Origin: Coniochaeta sp. PMI_546
Lineage: Eukaryota > Ascomycota > Sordariomycetes > Coniochaetales > Coniochaetaceae
NCBI GenBank assembly: GCA_021432605.1
Contig: MU271151.1
Span: 992,001 to 1,056,000 of the forward strand
DNA length: 64,000 bases
Direction of reading: 5' to 3'
Part shown: positions 47,055-56,902 of the stretch, one piece after another
Layout: the number at the start of each line of letters is the position of its first letter
Numbering within the stretch: position 1 is the stretch's first letter
Program-made: the position numbers and the translations under genes
The notes under the pieces: generated by a model
Databases searched by the model: none
What the model saw: only the letters and a program-made list of their open reading frames with translations
Told to the model about the DNA's origin: nothing

Positions 47055-47581
47055 GATGATGTCGTGTCGAATGAAGTCCCAGTATCATGTGTCACGATAG
47101 CGAGAAACTGTGGAAGCAGAGGTTGGCCGGTTTGATCGTGTTGCGGTTTTGAAGCATCTCCTCTTTCCTTTCAGGTCATCTACTTGACGAATACCATTGC
47201 TGCAGACCTCGGATCCGGGCTCGTCGGTGATTGTTTTGGTTCCCAATGCCACGACGCTCGGCGTCTCAAATGGGTTGATAGCGTACGAGAGGCAGCATTG
47301 CGGGGTCACTAGCCCGTGAAGCTGAGTCGGCAGTTGTAGCCCAAGCTGGATAAGCCCTCCCGCTCCGCCCCCGAACTGCCTTTACCCCACGAAGATCGCG
47401 TTCAACCTGATGTTAGACCCACGCCCAACAATACGTAACCCATTTCTCGGTATGCTCATATCGCATTAAATCCCGGGCGTGGAAAATAAATGCCAGCTTC
47501 ACACTGCGGGACTTGTAAAACCGTAACCGAGTCCGTCTAAGTATAGCTTTCACTATCACAGTCTGTATCTTTCTATGCGCC
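47055..47581. promoter_or_regulatory. Divergent promoter of VAO-type and monooxygenase genes
   Basis: About 530 bases between two start codons on opposite strands. Shared regulation of the two aromatic-oxidising genes is plausible. I did not identify a defined regulator site. Confidence 0.5.
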
Positions 47582-49074
47582 ATGACCACTTCAGAGACAG
47601 CACCGGGCGGTGAACCCATCAAAGGTACGTCTAGCCTGCGCCCTGCCGTGGAAGGCTCTACAACCACTGTGTCTGATAAGTCAACGCGTCTTTAGTCATC
47701 GTCATTGGTGCAGGGCTCGGGGGGTGCGCCTGCGCTCTGGCTCTTAAACACCATGGCCATTCAGTGACTATATACGAGAGACTGAAAGGCTTTAAGCGAC
47801 TTGGTGATTCTCTCGGTCTCGGTGAAAATGCGTTGAAGCTTCTTGAACGATGGGGCGGAAGAGACCTGTATGATTCACTTACGGCCATCGGAAATCAGGC
47901 CGAAAACATGCAGATTCGAAGATGGAACGACGGCAAGATACTTGCTCAGCAGCCGCTGATGGACATGGCTGGATACATAGGCCACAGAGGAGACTACCAT
48001 GACACGTTTCTTCGCGCTGTTCGAGACGCCGGTATTGAGCTGAACACCGGTTGCGAGGTCATAGCCTTTGACGAAGACAAACCAAGCATAACGCTTGCGG
48101 ATGGCCGTGAGATCTTTGCTGACCTTATTGTCGGAGCGGATGGCATTAAATCAAAGACCCGGGAGCTAGTGCTTGGATTCAAGGATGCACCCAAGAGCTC
48201 TGGTTATTCCTGCTATCGCGCCTACTTCCCTGGGGACTACCTGAAGGACGATGACCGATCCCGTGAGTTCCTGGATCAGGACTGTGTCAACATATGGTAA
48301 GTTCGCTAGATCTATGTTCTATATGATACCTTAGCTTTATGCCCCGATTGACACTCCGTTAGGATTGGAGAAGATACGCACCTAGTCCAGAATACCCTTC
48401 GAGGCGGCAAAGAGTTCAACTGGATCATCACCCGGAAGCTCTCCCACGAAGCCGACATGGAGATCAAGGAGTCTTGGTTCCAGGACGGCAACATGGACGA
48501 TGTGAGAAAGCTGATAACCGATCTGGACCCGCGAATAGCTGCAGCAATTGACAAGACTCCCTACTTGTTGGACTGGAAGATCTGTTACCGTGATCCTCTT
48601 CCCACATGGGTGTCCAAAAGCCACAAGATCGCTCTTTTGGGCGATAGCTGTCACCCGCACCTACCTACCAGTGCCCAGGGTGCCAGCCAAGCCACCGAAA
48701 GCGCAGCAGTTCTAGCAGTATGTCTCAAGCTGGCAGGAAAAGATAACATCCCTCTTGCCGTAAGTTTCGATACCACGATTTTTGACGCGGATTGAACCAC
48801 TGACAAGGCTTTTCAGACACGCACATACGAAAAATTGAGGTTCACTCGCACCCGTCTGAGCCAGAGAAATGGCGAAGATCTTCGCGACCGGTGGCACAAC
48901 GCATTGAAGAACCTGGATGAAGGGGCCGAGATTGACCCGGAGTCAGTAAAGATGAGGAACAGGTGGCTTTACGCTTTCGACGCAGAGCAGGATACAGTCC
49001 AGAGGTGGAATGAAGTCTCTTCTGGTGTTGCTGAGGAGCTAAAGAATGGTCATATAAGCCCACTATGTGACTGA
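47582..49074 (+). CDS. Salicylate-hydroxylase-like FAD monooxygenase (copy 2)
   Basis: Flavin hydroxylase related to the gene at 38338. Four exons (47582-47624, 47696-48296, 48363-48759, 48817-49074) give 432 codons; introns of 71, 66 and 57 bases. VIVIGAGLGG (Gly19 onward), the DG motif in VGADGIKSKTRE, and LLGDSCHPHLPTSAQGA (Asp309) are all in place. The DG motif keeps the Asp that copy 1 has replaced with Glu. None of the three intron positions matches the single intron of copy 1, so the two are old duplicates rather than a recent tandem copy. It is divergent from the VAO-type gene. Together they could convert a methoxyphenol or phenolic acid, but substrate and order of steps are inference. 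Confidence 0.94.
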
Positions 49075-50077
49075 TCTTAGAATGCAGCCGGAGCCAAGCA
49101 AGCAGAACAGACTAACTTCAACACCTTGAAGCCCAACCTCCCCCTCAACTTCCCATTTTGTTCGAGCAGATAGCTGTAAGGACCGACTACCACCATGAGC
49201 TGTGGAAGATTCATGTTGTTTGTCGCTGGGCTATCCTTTGAAGAAGATAATTACAGCTCGGCACACGGAGAGGCCGTCCATAATACTGTAACAGCTGTCG
49301 ACAGGTTGTAGCACGGAACGTGAATTGCGAAGTAGTCGCCCCAATGCACAACGGTTCTAGGAGTTTTTTGTTTGTTTCACATGCCAGTATAACCCAACTG
49401 TAAATCTTTGTCCTGTGCCATATTCTAGACTAGGCAGGCAAAGGTTGCGTACTAAGCAAAGCTGGTTGTCGAGGAGCCGTAAAGATTGAACATGGAAAGG
49501 CGTAAACCTGACGACTACTACGACGACAATTGATCGGAAAACATTCCCGTAATTATGTCATCTCACTGCCATAAGTCGTGATTGGTGTGCCATATTATCA
49601 GGTGTATCATGAGGTTAGTATGCTTACACACCTCCATCGGAAATGTGGTTGGTGTCGGGGACACTACACGCCTACCTGCGGCTGATATTGTTGATTAGGA
49701 AGTTGACATTCAGTACCCCGTCTTAGCGGCTGCAATGTACACCTGTTCAGTGGATCACTTGCACTTTCGGGTGTGCTGTCCATCCGTTCGCACATCGAAT
49801 TGACTGTCGGGCTGACAATCTCACCGCAAGGTAACATCGCCTTGGCACCCATGTGCTCACCACCCACAGACCGACGATCCTCGGAATGATGGGAAACACA
49901 AGGTCTTAACAAAGTCCGGTCCACGTCAGCGGCGTGCTGGTGACCTACAAAGCCCACCTCATTCTCCGATAACCTGAATACGATCAAGATGTTTTTATGC
50001 CGACTTTCATCCCATGGTCGTGAATGCAGTGCTTCACCAATCCCCCGAATATTTGATATTAAAAACGCTTATTCATC
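49075..50077. other. Intergenic region between two flavoenzyme genes
   Basis: About 1.0 kb between co-oriented genes. No coding signal on either strand. An AT-rich TTTGATATTAAAAACG element precedes the next start by about 20 bases. Confidence 0.35.
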
Positions 50078-51475
50078 ATGTTATCGCGGTACAGAGCGAG
50101 CTTCGCCGCAGTTCTCATCATTACCTTCCTGTCCTCGTTGACAGCAGGCGAGGGAGCAGAGACAACATCCGTCACAGAGACTGACGTAGTTATCATTGGG
50201 GGTGGTTCTGCCGGTACCTATGCCGCAATCGGACTTCTCGATCAAGGCATCAATGTTGTGGTTGTGGAGAAGCAATCAGACTTGGGTGGCCATGCTGACA
50301 CATACACGGATCCCAGTACTGGACAGTCCGTGAATGCTGGAGTCCAGATCTTCCACGACACTGCCATTGTCAAGGACTATGCGTCTAGGCTTGGTGTACC
50401 CATGACTCCACCGAGTTTTGGCGGAAACACGACTACCTTGAGCATTGACTTCACCTCTGGCAAGTCTGTTGTTAATCCCACATCAGACCCGGGTCTCACC
50501 AACGCCCTGGCCAAGTATATCAGTATCTATAACGCCACCTATCCAGATCTCAACCGGGGCTTTTTTCTCCCAGATCCAGTTCCAGAGGACCTCACAATTC
50601 CATTTGGTGACTTTGCAAAGAAATATCAGATCGAGCCGGTCGTCTTTCTATTCAATCAATATACCCAGGGCTGGGACATATCCAGAGTACCGACTGTATA
50701 TGCGCTCTTGGTGGTCAACCTTGATTTGGCCCGTGATATCCAGGCCGGTACATTTTTGACAACGCACGACACAAACGACTTGTACCGATCTGCTGCAGCT
50801 ATCCTTGGACCACGAGTAATCTACAACGCCAGCGTCATTTCGGTTGTACGCAGTAAGGCTGGTGTCTCTGTTAGGGTGGAGCAACAGGGGAAAGGTGCTC
50901 GGACTCTCAGGGCCTCGAAGTTATTGATGACAGGCTCGCCCGTGCTGGAAAACCTTCAGGGCTGGGACTTAGTACCAGCGGAAAAGACTCTCTTCGCCAA
51001 ATTTCGGGGCTACGGCTACTTCGCTGGAGCTGTTTCAAACCCCGACCTGCCGGAAGACACCAGTTTCCTTAATGTAGCGGTGAACAATTCCGGCTTCAAC
51101 ACCCCGAGGCTTCCGGCTATCTTCGCCCTCAGCGACACACCACTTCCCAACAAAACTCGTCTTGTATATTATGGGACACAGCCGGACATTGACCATAAAG
51201 TCGCGGCTTTGATATGTCTGAATGACATCGACAGCCTGGTACACAAGCTAGGTTACGGTCATGCGAAGACAAAACTACTTGCCTGGTATCCACACGGCCC
51301 CTTCAACATTGGGGTCGGGCCAGACGACATTCGTAAAGGGTTCTATGCGAAGCTATACGCCCTGCAGGGGCAAAGAAATACATACTGGTCTGGTTCAACG
51401 TGGCAAGCGCAGGATTCAACACAGATATGGACTTATACCAAAACCTTGATTGATATTGTATCACAGGTCAAATAG
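50078..51475 (+). CDS. Secreted FAD-dependent amine-oxidase-like oxidoreductase
   Basis: Flavoprotein of 465 codons in one exon. The signal peptide (MLSRYRASFAAVLIITFLSS) is followed directly by VVIIGGGSAGTYAAIGLLDQ (GxGxxG from Gly41), a paired acid at the end of the second strand (VVVEKQSDLGGHADTY) and the typical amine-oxidase/phytoene-desaturase LGGHxxTY turn. Overall it resembles the group annotated as beta-cyclopiazonate-dehydrogenase-like oxidoreductases, many of which are secreted fungal proteins of unknown substrate; this does not imply cyclopiazonate synthesis, since none of the rest of that pathway is here. No intron, unlike most neighbours. N-glycosylation sequons support entry to the secretory pathway. 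It is co-oriented with the next two secreted-protein genes. Confidence 0.9.
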   Translation: MLSRYRASFAAVLIITFLSSLTAGEGAETTSVTETDVVIIGGGSAGTYAAIGLLDQGINVVVVEKQSDLGGHADTYTDPSTGQSVNAGVQIFHDTAIVKDYASRLGVPMTPPSFGGNTTTLSIDFTSGKSVVNPTSDPGLTNALAKYISIYNATYPDLNRGFFLPDPVPEDLTIPFGDFAKKYQIEPVVFLFNQYTQGWDISRVPTVYALLVVNLDLARDIQAGTFLTTHDTNDLYRSAAAILGPRVIYNASVISVVRSKAGVSVRVEQQGKGARTLRASKLLMTGSPVLENLQGWDLVPAEKTLFAKFRGYGYFAGAVSNPDLPEDTSFLNVAVNNSGFNTPRLPAIFALSDTPLPNKTRLVYYGTQPDIDHKVAALICLNDIDSLVHKLGYGHAKTKLLAWYPHGPFNIGVGPDDIRKGFYAKLYALQGQRNTYWSGSTWQAQDSTQIWTYTKTLIDIVSQVK

Positions 51476-52080
51476 TCGCTGCCGTCTTCAGCTCTAATCG
51501 AATTTCACTATGCCATAGCGCATCAGGTGCAGTACTGTCTAGCTGCCCTTACGTCTAAGTGACCCTTTCATGTTATATGTTGGGTTCTAGGTGCAGTTGG
51601 TCAGTCCCGGGGGGAATGTCTTGGATACCTGATCAAGCCACAAGTCCTTCAGACGGTGCGTCATCTTGTAGGAGTGCAGAAAGTAGACATACGCTGTATT
51701 TATGAGGGGCATAAAGGAGAGATATCATCGTTCTTACAACATCTTTTGAGTCTCATGTGCCGCCTAGCCGACCTTATATGGTAATAAAGCCGCTATGTAG
51801 CAATTTCGCCATTCAGCGCTTGAACAATAGAGCCGGCGGGTCTTGCTTGGTCAGAATTGTCCGGTTGAATGATCTTATCGTCACGAGTAAGAAGAAAGCA
51901 TTAACTCTATATTACCCCTCTGGACCTTTTGTATGTCGATTTGATTATGTGGCTAAGCTCTTATTGCCATGGATTCTGAGCATGCGTATAAAGTCCGGTT
52001 CCGTCTGCCCTGATCGCAAGCTAGTTCTACAAATCTGTCAAACAGACGCAATCAGTCTATGCCGCTCAAGGATAGTCATC
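51476..52080. other. Intergenic region before DUF8021-type copy 2
   Basis: About 600 bases between co-oriented genes. An open frame continues upstream from the DUF8021-type start to 51757, but its translation there is not protein-like and the signal peptide begins at 52081, so it is taken as non-coding. Confidence 0.4.
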
Positions 52081-52887
52081 ATGCTTCGGTCTATTGGATT
52101 CCTCACTGCAGCCATTGCTGCTGTAACGTTAGGAGCTGGCTGTAGTCGCGAGGAGCTTCAGGCGGGTGCAGACAGTTTGATCGAAGCACAGCAGGCTGGA
52201 AACCCGGCCGCTCTACAACATGTATCCTCAAACCTCGTCTACAACGAGAACCAAAGGCTACGGAACATTACTACCGGAATTCTGTCTCAGCCGCTGAAAA
52301 TCGATCATAACCGAAGTTCACTGGACACGACCCAGTGCGCTACTTATACCGAACTGATTGCCGCCCATGCTACAAAACCATACGTCATTGGCGCTCAGAT
52401 GTACTGGACCGGCAACAATATCTCCAAGATTGATATCCTAACCACCTCAACCGGAGACTGGGCATTCAATGCAACTGGAACCCTGTACTGGGCATCGAAA
52501 GAGGAGTGGAGTACCATCCCTGAGGCTCAACGAGACAGCCGAGCCACAATTCAAGCGGCCGCCGACGCATATTGCGACATCTTCTCAAACAAAAGCGTTG
52601 TAGTGCCCTGGGGCCATCCTTGCGCTAGATTGGAGGGAGGTGTCTCGACAGGCACTGGTTCTCCCAACGATCGGTGCGATGTGGGCATACCTGACGGTGT
52701 CTCCTTAACCAACCGCAAGTACGTTATCGACGAGACCGTTGGCGCCGTCGACGTTATGATGAGTTTCGCTGGGATCCCAGATAGTCACGAATTTCGAATC
52801 GAAGCCGGCAAGATACGATTTGTCCATACAATGACGGTGATGACAGCTCGAAATGGGAACAGCGGCGGTGAGCACAAGAGGTCATAA
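52081..52887 (+). CDS. Secreted DUF8021-type protein (copy 2)
   Basis: Predicted secreted protein of 268 codons, function unknown, paralogous along its whole length to the gene at 10166. Starts with a signal peptide (MLRSIGFLTAAIAAVTLGAG) at 52081. Shared segments include HNRSSLDTTQCATYTEL, GDWAFNATG, QRDSRA, PWGHPCARLEGG and NRKYVIDE, in the same order and spacing. Unlike copy 1 it has no intron: the coding sequence runs straight through LEGG, where copy 1 carries a GC-AG intron. It is co-oriented with a secreted flavoprotein upstream and an LPMO downstream. The last residues (NSGGEHKRS) are polar and differ from the Cys-containing end of copy 1. Confidence 0.88.
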   Translation: MLRSIGFLTAAIAAVTLGAGCSREELQAGADSLIEAQQAGNPAALQHVSSNLVYNENQRLRNITTGILSQPLKIDHNRSSLDTTQCATYTELIAAHATKPYVIGAQMYWTGNNISKIDILTTSTGDWAFNATGTLYWASKEEWSTIPEAQRDSRATIQAAADAYCDIFSNKSVVVPWGHPCARLEGGVSTGTGSPNDRCDVGIPDGVSLTNRKYVIDETVGAVDVMMSFAGIPDSHEFRIEAGKIRFVHTMTVMTARNGNSGGEHKRS

Positions 52888-53835
52888 GGCTCCTTTGGTC
52901 CCACGGTGGATTCGCTTCCATACAACAAGACCCATGGATATTGATCACCCATCTGTAACACGCCTGTCACTGTTGAGTTTTGTTATTATTACCATTATTA
53001 TCTGTTGTTGGGTTACACTGGCCGCTCATTGTCGTCCATTATCCTAGCCTTGGCGTATTTCGGACTTACGGGGCCTGTTGTTCGTCCTGCCAAGTCGTTC
53101 AAGCGCATTCTCGCAGTCTCATTCAGACCAGAAACGGCAATATGGAACTCTTTCCCCCGGCTGCACATGGATGGAACACAACAGAGCGACCTCACCGCCA
53201 ACGATTTGTTCCACCAGTTGAAGCGGGCCAGTCGAGTTAAGGAACACGGCTTTGTACCACGATACCACGCGGAGGGAACTGTCAGTCGTCACTCCGAGAC
53301 CATCTCTATTAGCTGGCTTCCAAAGGGTTGCTTGAACAGGGCGGAAGCAAGATTATAACCTCCGTGCAAGCTCCTACAGATGCAACCAAACCCCACAATT
53401 GAAAAGTCGGGATAGGATAGCAAAACCGGGTTCAAGTATCCAGCGTCCAGTCTCGGTTGGTCTTTTCAATATGTGAAATCTGTCGTGAATGGTCGAGCCA
53501 AGGTTGACCATCCATGTCCTCTATCGATCGATCGCCATGCAGAGTCACAATGCGACAGGAAGACTGGCCCGTTCCATAAGCAGCCTCTTCCGAGTTCATG
53601 ATGCCACAGACTGGATGCGCCGTCAAGACAACATGAGCTTACGTATTATGTGCATTGCGTTGCTTTGGGTTCAGACAATCTTGAGTAGATAAAGAGCAGG
53701 TTCCGGGCGTGATTTGCAACAGTTGCTCACTCTCTACACTGTATCACGCTATTCCCAAACAGCTACCTTTATTGTTCCCATGTGTGGTAACCAGCAGCCA
53801 AACCTTGTGTAAACAGCCCTATTCTCCCTCGAGCC
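52888..53835. other. Intergenic region before LPMO gene
   Basis: About 950 bases. A plus-strand open frame of 117 codons (53005-53358) is present; it starts with a hydrophobic run but has no recognisable family or splice partner. Treated as non-coding. Confidence 0.35.
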
Positions 53836-54678
53836 ATGAAGATCAGCAAGGTCCTCGCCATATTGCAGGCACTCGCCGCGCAAGCCCATTGTGAGTCCGA
53901 CGCAACGCCTGTTTCTCTAATATAATATCCGTGAGCAAGGCACTAACCAAGGATCGGTCATAGACACCTTTCCGAAAAGCGTCTTGAATGGCGTGACTTC
54001 GGCGGAATGGGAGACCATCCGCGAGACGGAGAACCATTACTCCCATGGGCCGGTGCAAGACGTCAGTTCTGCCCAGATGACCTGCTACGAACTCACTCCT
54101 GGTACCGGGGCACCGAAGATTGCGTCGGTTACCGCAGGCTCCACCTTCACCTTCACCGTCGACAGCTCAATCGGTCACCCCGGTCCACTGCAATTCTATA
54201 TGGCGAAGGCACCGTCTGGGAAGACCGCGGCCACTTTCGATGGTAAAGGTGCGGTGTGGTTCAAGATCTACCAGGACGGACCCAGTGGGCTTGGTACCAG
54301 CTCCATCACTTGGCCATCTTCAGGTATGACCCATCTTGCAGCGGCGCGGTTCGAATATTCCACTAAATTCGACTGCAATTCTGCAATGTAGGCAAGACGC
54401 AAGTCAGTGTAACCATTCCTAAGTGCATCGCAAACGGTGATTACCTGCTTCGCGTCGAGCATATTGCCCTCCATAGCGCTAGCACCGTAGGGGGCGCCCA
54501 GTTGTATATCGCCTGTGCTCAGCTTACGGTCACTGGCGGCACTGGTACGTTGAAGACGGGCAATCTCGTCTCATTTCCCGGGGCCTACTCAGCCACAGAC
54601 CCCGGAATTCTGTTTCAACTATACTGGCCAATTCCAACCAGCTATGTCAACCCCGGCCCTGCTCCCGTCAGCTGTTAA
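53836..54678 (+). CDS. AA9 lytic polysaccharide monooxygenase
   Basis: Secreted copper enzyme that oxidatively cuts cellulose or hemicellulose. Three exons (53836-53890, 53964-54323, 54392-54678) give 233 codons, normal for a single-domain AA9 protein without binding module. The signal peptide ends in AAQA, which leaves His18 (HYTF) as residue 1 of the mature protein, half of the copper-binding histidine brace. The second His is in GHPGPLQFYMAKAP, and the axial-Tyr region is AQLYIACAQL. GPVQDVSSAQMTCYE and LLRVEHIALHSA are further family signatures. The first intron falls inside the Tyr codon after the mature N-terminal His. LPMOs need an electron donor or H2O2; a GMC enzyme and a VAO-type enzyme in this window could in principle provide them, but this is inference. 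Confidence 0.95.
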
Positions 54679-55171
54679 ACCTGGGCGCTGGTGCTGGAGA
54701 CAGCTCCTCGGAACTGCAGGGCTTGAAATGGATGGCCAAGAAGTGGTGACTTGTCATCTCTATGTCAGGGTATCCAGTAGTATTGGCCGAGAATATGGTT
54801 AACTCGTAGTACTAAGACAATGCCGCCCTGTCCTGGCACAATCTTTCAGGAAGCAAGGCAACCATCTGAATTTCTATTCCATGGGCTTTTTGTTCGATGT
54901 CTGTTTAGGGGAAGGACCAGGAGAGTATGTTAGGTATTGTGATAACAACTTGTTGTAGCACGAAGAAGCAAACTTCCCTTCGGAGAAAGCACACCTTATG
55001 TATATGAAGGGCGAAGGAAAGGGCTGAACCCCGTAGCATGTCTGATACAAAGAGTAATTACCATTTTCCCGCTCAATCAAGCACTACATTTACTCCCAAC
55101 AGCATAGAATTCAGCCACAGAAATGAGACAAGTATATGGAACAAACGCGGCCCTACTCAATTACACGCCGA
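54679..55171. other. Convergent intergenic region
   Basis: About 490 bases between the LPMO and oxalate decarboxylase 3' ends. Nothing else seen. Confidence 0.35.
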
Positions 55172-56902
55172 CTAGAGGTCATCGCTTGGTTTCTTCAGTT
55201 CCTCGCCCTCACTGTCACCTGGCAGCGTCACTTCGTCTTTTTCGGCATCATGCACCTTCTTCAAAAACTTCTCGCCGTTCTCCTTGTCGCCAGCAAACAA
55301 ATGGTCGACGACCATCCTTCGCGGCGTCTCGCCTAGCCACTGGAACAATGAGAAATCCCTGAACTCGTCAGCGCGGAACACTTCAAGCATCTCGAGCGGC
55401 TCGTCGCCGATGTTCTCGACAAAGTGCCCCATATTCTTTGGCACGATGCCGACGTCTCCGGGGACATAGTTGAAGGTCCTAGCCTGCCCCTCCGCGGCGA
55501 AGATTGTCACGCGGGCTCGGCCTCTGATGAAGAAGCTCCATTCGTCAGCATTTGGGTGCCAGTGCATCTCGCGGAGTGCACCGGGCTCTATCAGCACGTG
55601 CGCAGCGGCAACGGTCTTGGATATGGGGAAGTTCTTCGAATCGGTGATGCGGACCTGCGATGGCAGTCACGTCAGTCATCTGCTTGGGCGGAATGTTCTA
55701 ACCAAGAGTTAGCACTATACGTACTTCTCCGCCGCTTGTGATTTTAGGTTTCTGAGCGAGCATCTTGTGCGTGAACTGATATTTGGACTTCTTGACGCCC
55801 TTGCCCTGGGGCCGCTCATCGTCAATGCTACCTGGCTTGGAACCTTGGAAGATGTACTTCTCCCCGGCTGGCACGTGTGCGAAGACTTCAGGTGCGAGAT
55901 GGAAGTTTTTCGCGATTACCGATCTCGGGGTATGCGCTGGTGAGAGTTAGCGTCTCGTGAAATGGAACAACGGAGTGAGTGGCAGAGGCTGTGGCGTTGA
56001 TACCGCACAGGGTAGCCTACCGAACCAATCTGTCAAGATGAACGTCGACTCCTCCGAAAAGTGACCATCGTCAAATATCAGCAGAAACTCGGAGCCGTTG
56101 GGACTCAGACCCTGCAGCGAGTGAGGTACGCCGCTCGGAAAGTACCAGAGATCTCCTTTCTCGAGATCATCTATGAAGTTGCCGCCTTCATAGTCAAGTG
56201 CCGTGATACGGACGCTGCCCTCCAGAACTGGGGGAGGAGGATTAGTATTGACGTGAAGCCCTGCTGCCATCTAGGGGCTCCTTACCGTACGCCCACTCGG
56301 CCTCTTTGTGCCAGTGCAGCTCTCGAATCACCCCTTCATCGAGCCGCATGTTGACGCCCGCGAGCTCGATGCTGGTGGGAAGCTCACGGATAGTTGTCTG
56401 GCGTGTCCAGCCGCCTTCCTGAGACGAGTAACACCGTCGTCAGCTCTTTGTAGACTTGATCATTCCGTCGCTGTGGTCAGGTCATTCCCTGAGGCACATG
56501 ACGCCTTACCTCGATCCTGATATGGGAATCAGTGAAACTCCACCGCATGTTGGCGAGATTTCCATGGTCGGTGCTGGGTGGCCGAACCAAGTCCGGACTC
56601 TGCCTAGCACGTTCCTTGTTCCAAGGTCCCAGCACCGATGCCCCGAGTCCATTGCGCCACGGCAACGGATCGAGTTTGTCAGTCACGGGATCAACGGCAT
56701 GATCATAGGGGTCTTTATGGTCGGGGGTGTATGGAGGCGTCTTGGCCGAGTTTGATTTATACTTTGGCGGGAGGTCTAGACCCAGCAAGAGGCGCTGGCG
56801 AGGGCTGTCTTCGACAGGCACCGCACGACATGCCTGCCATAGCACTGCGCCGAGTAGAAGCAGGCGTGATCCCGTGTACACACTCTGGCCAGGCAGCATC
56901 AT
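55172..56902 (-). CDS. Bicupin oxalate decarboxylase
   Basis: Manganese enzyme splitting oxalate into formate and CO2, probably secreted. Five exons (56902-56510, 56418-56286, 56227-56021, 55936-55725, 55654-55172) give 475 codons. Start at the paired ATGs (MMLPGQSV) with a hydrophobic signal-like segment ([17 protein letters not shown]). Cupin 1 carries [16 protein letters not shown] with ligands His, His, Glu and later FPSGVPHSL; cupin 2 carries [17 protein letters not shown] and [10 protein letters not shown]. The active-site lid has SEEST, the form that includes the catalytic Glu of decarboxylases, so decarboxylase rather than oxidase is preferred. The C-terminal tail ([20 protein letters not shown]) is acidic and lysine-rich. 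Fungi use this enzyme to control oxalate released during plant decay or infection. Confidence 0.95.

Noticed and set aside
50078-51475. Reading the amine-oxidase-like gene as evidence for cyclopiazonic acid synthesis
   Set aside because: The resemblance is only at family level; the hybrid synthase and prenyltransferase of that pathway are absent, and this protein is secreted.
52888-53358. Frame of 117 codons (53005-53358) as a separate small secreted protein
   Set aside because: The hydrophobic start is weak and the rest has no cysteines or domain; no supporting splice sites were found.
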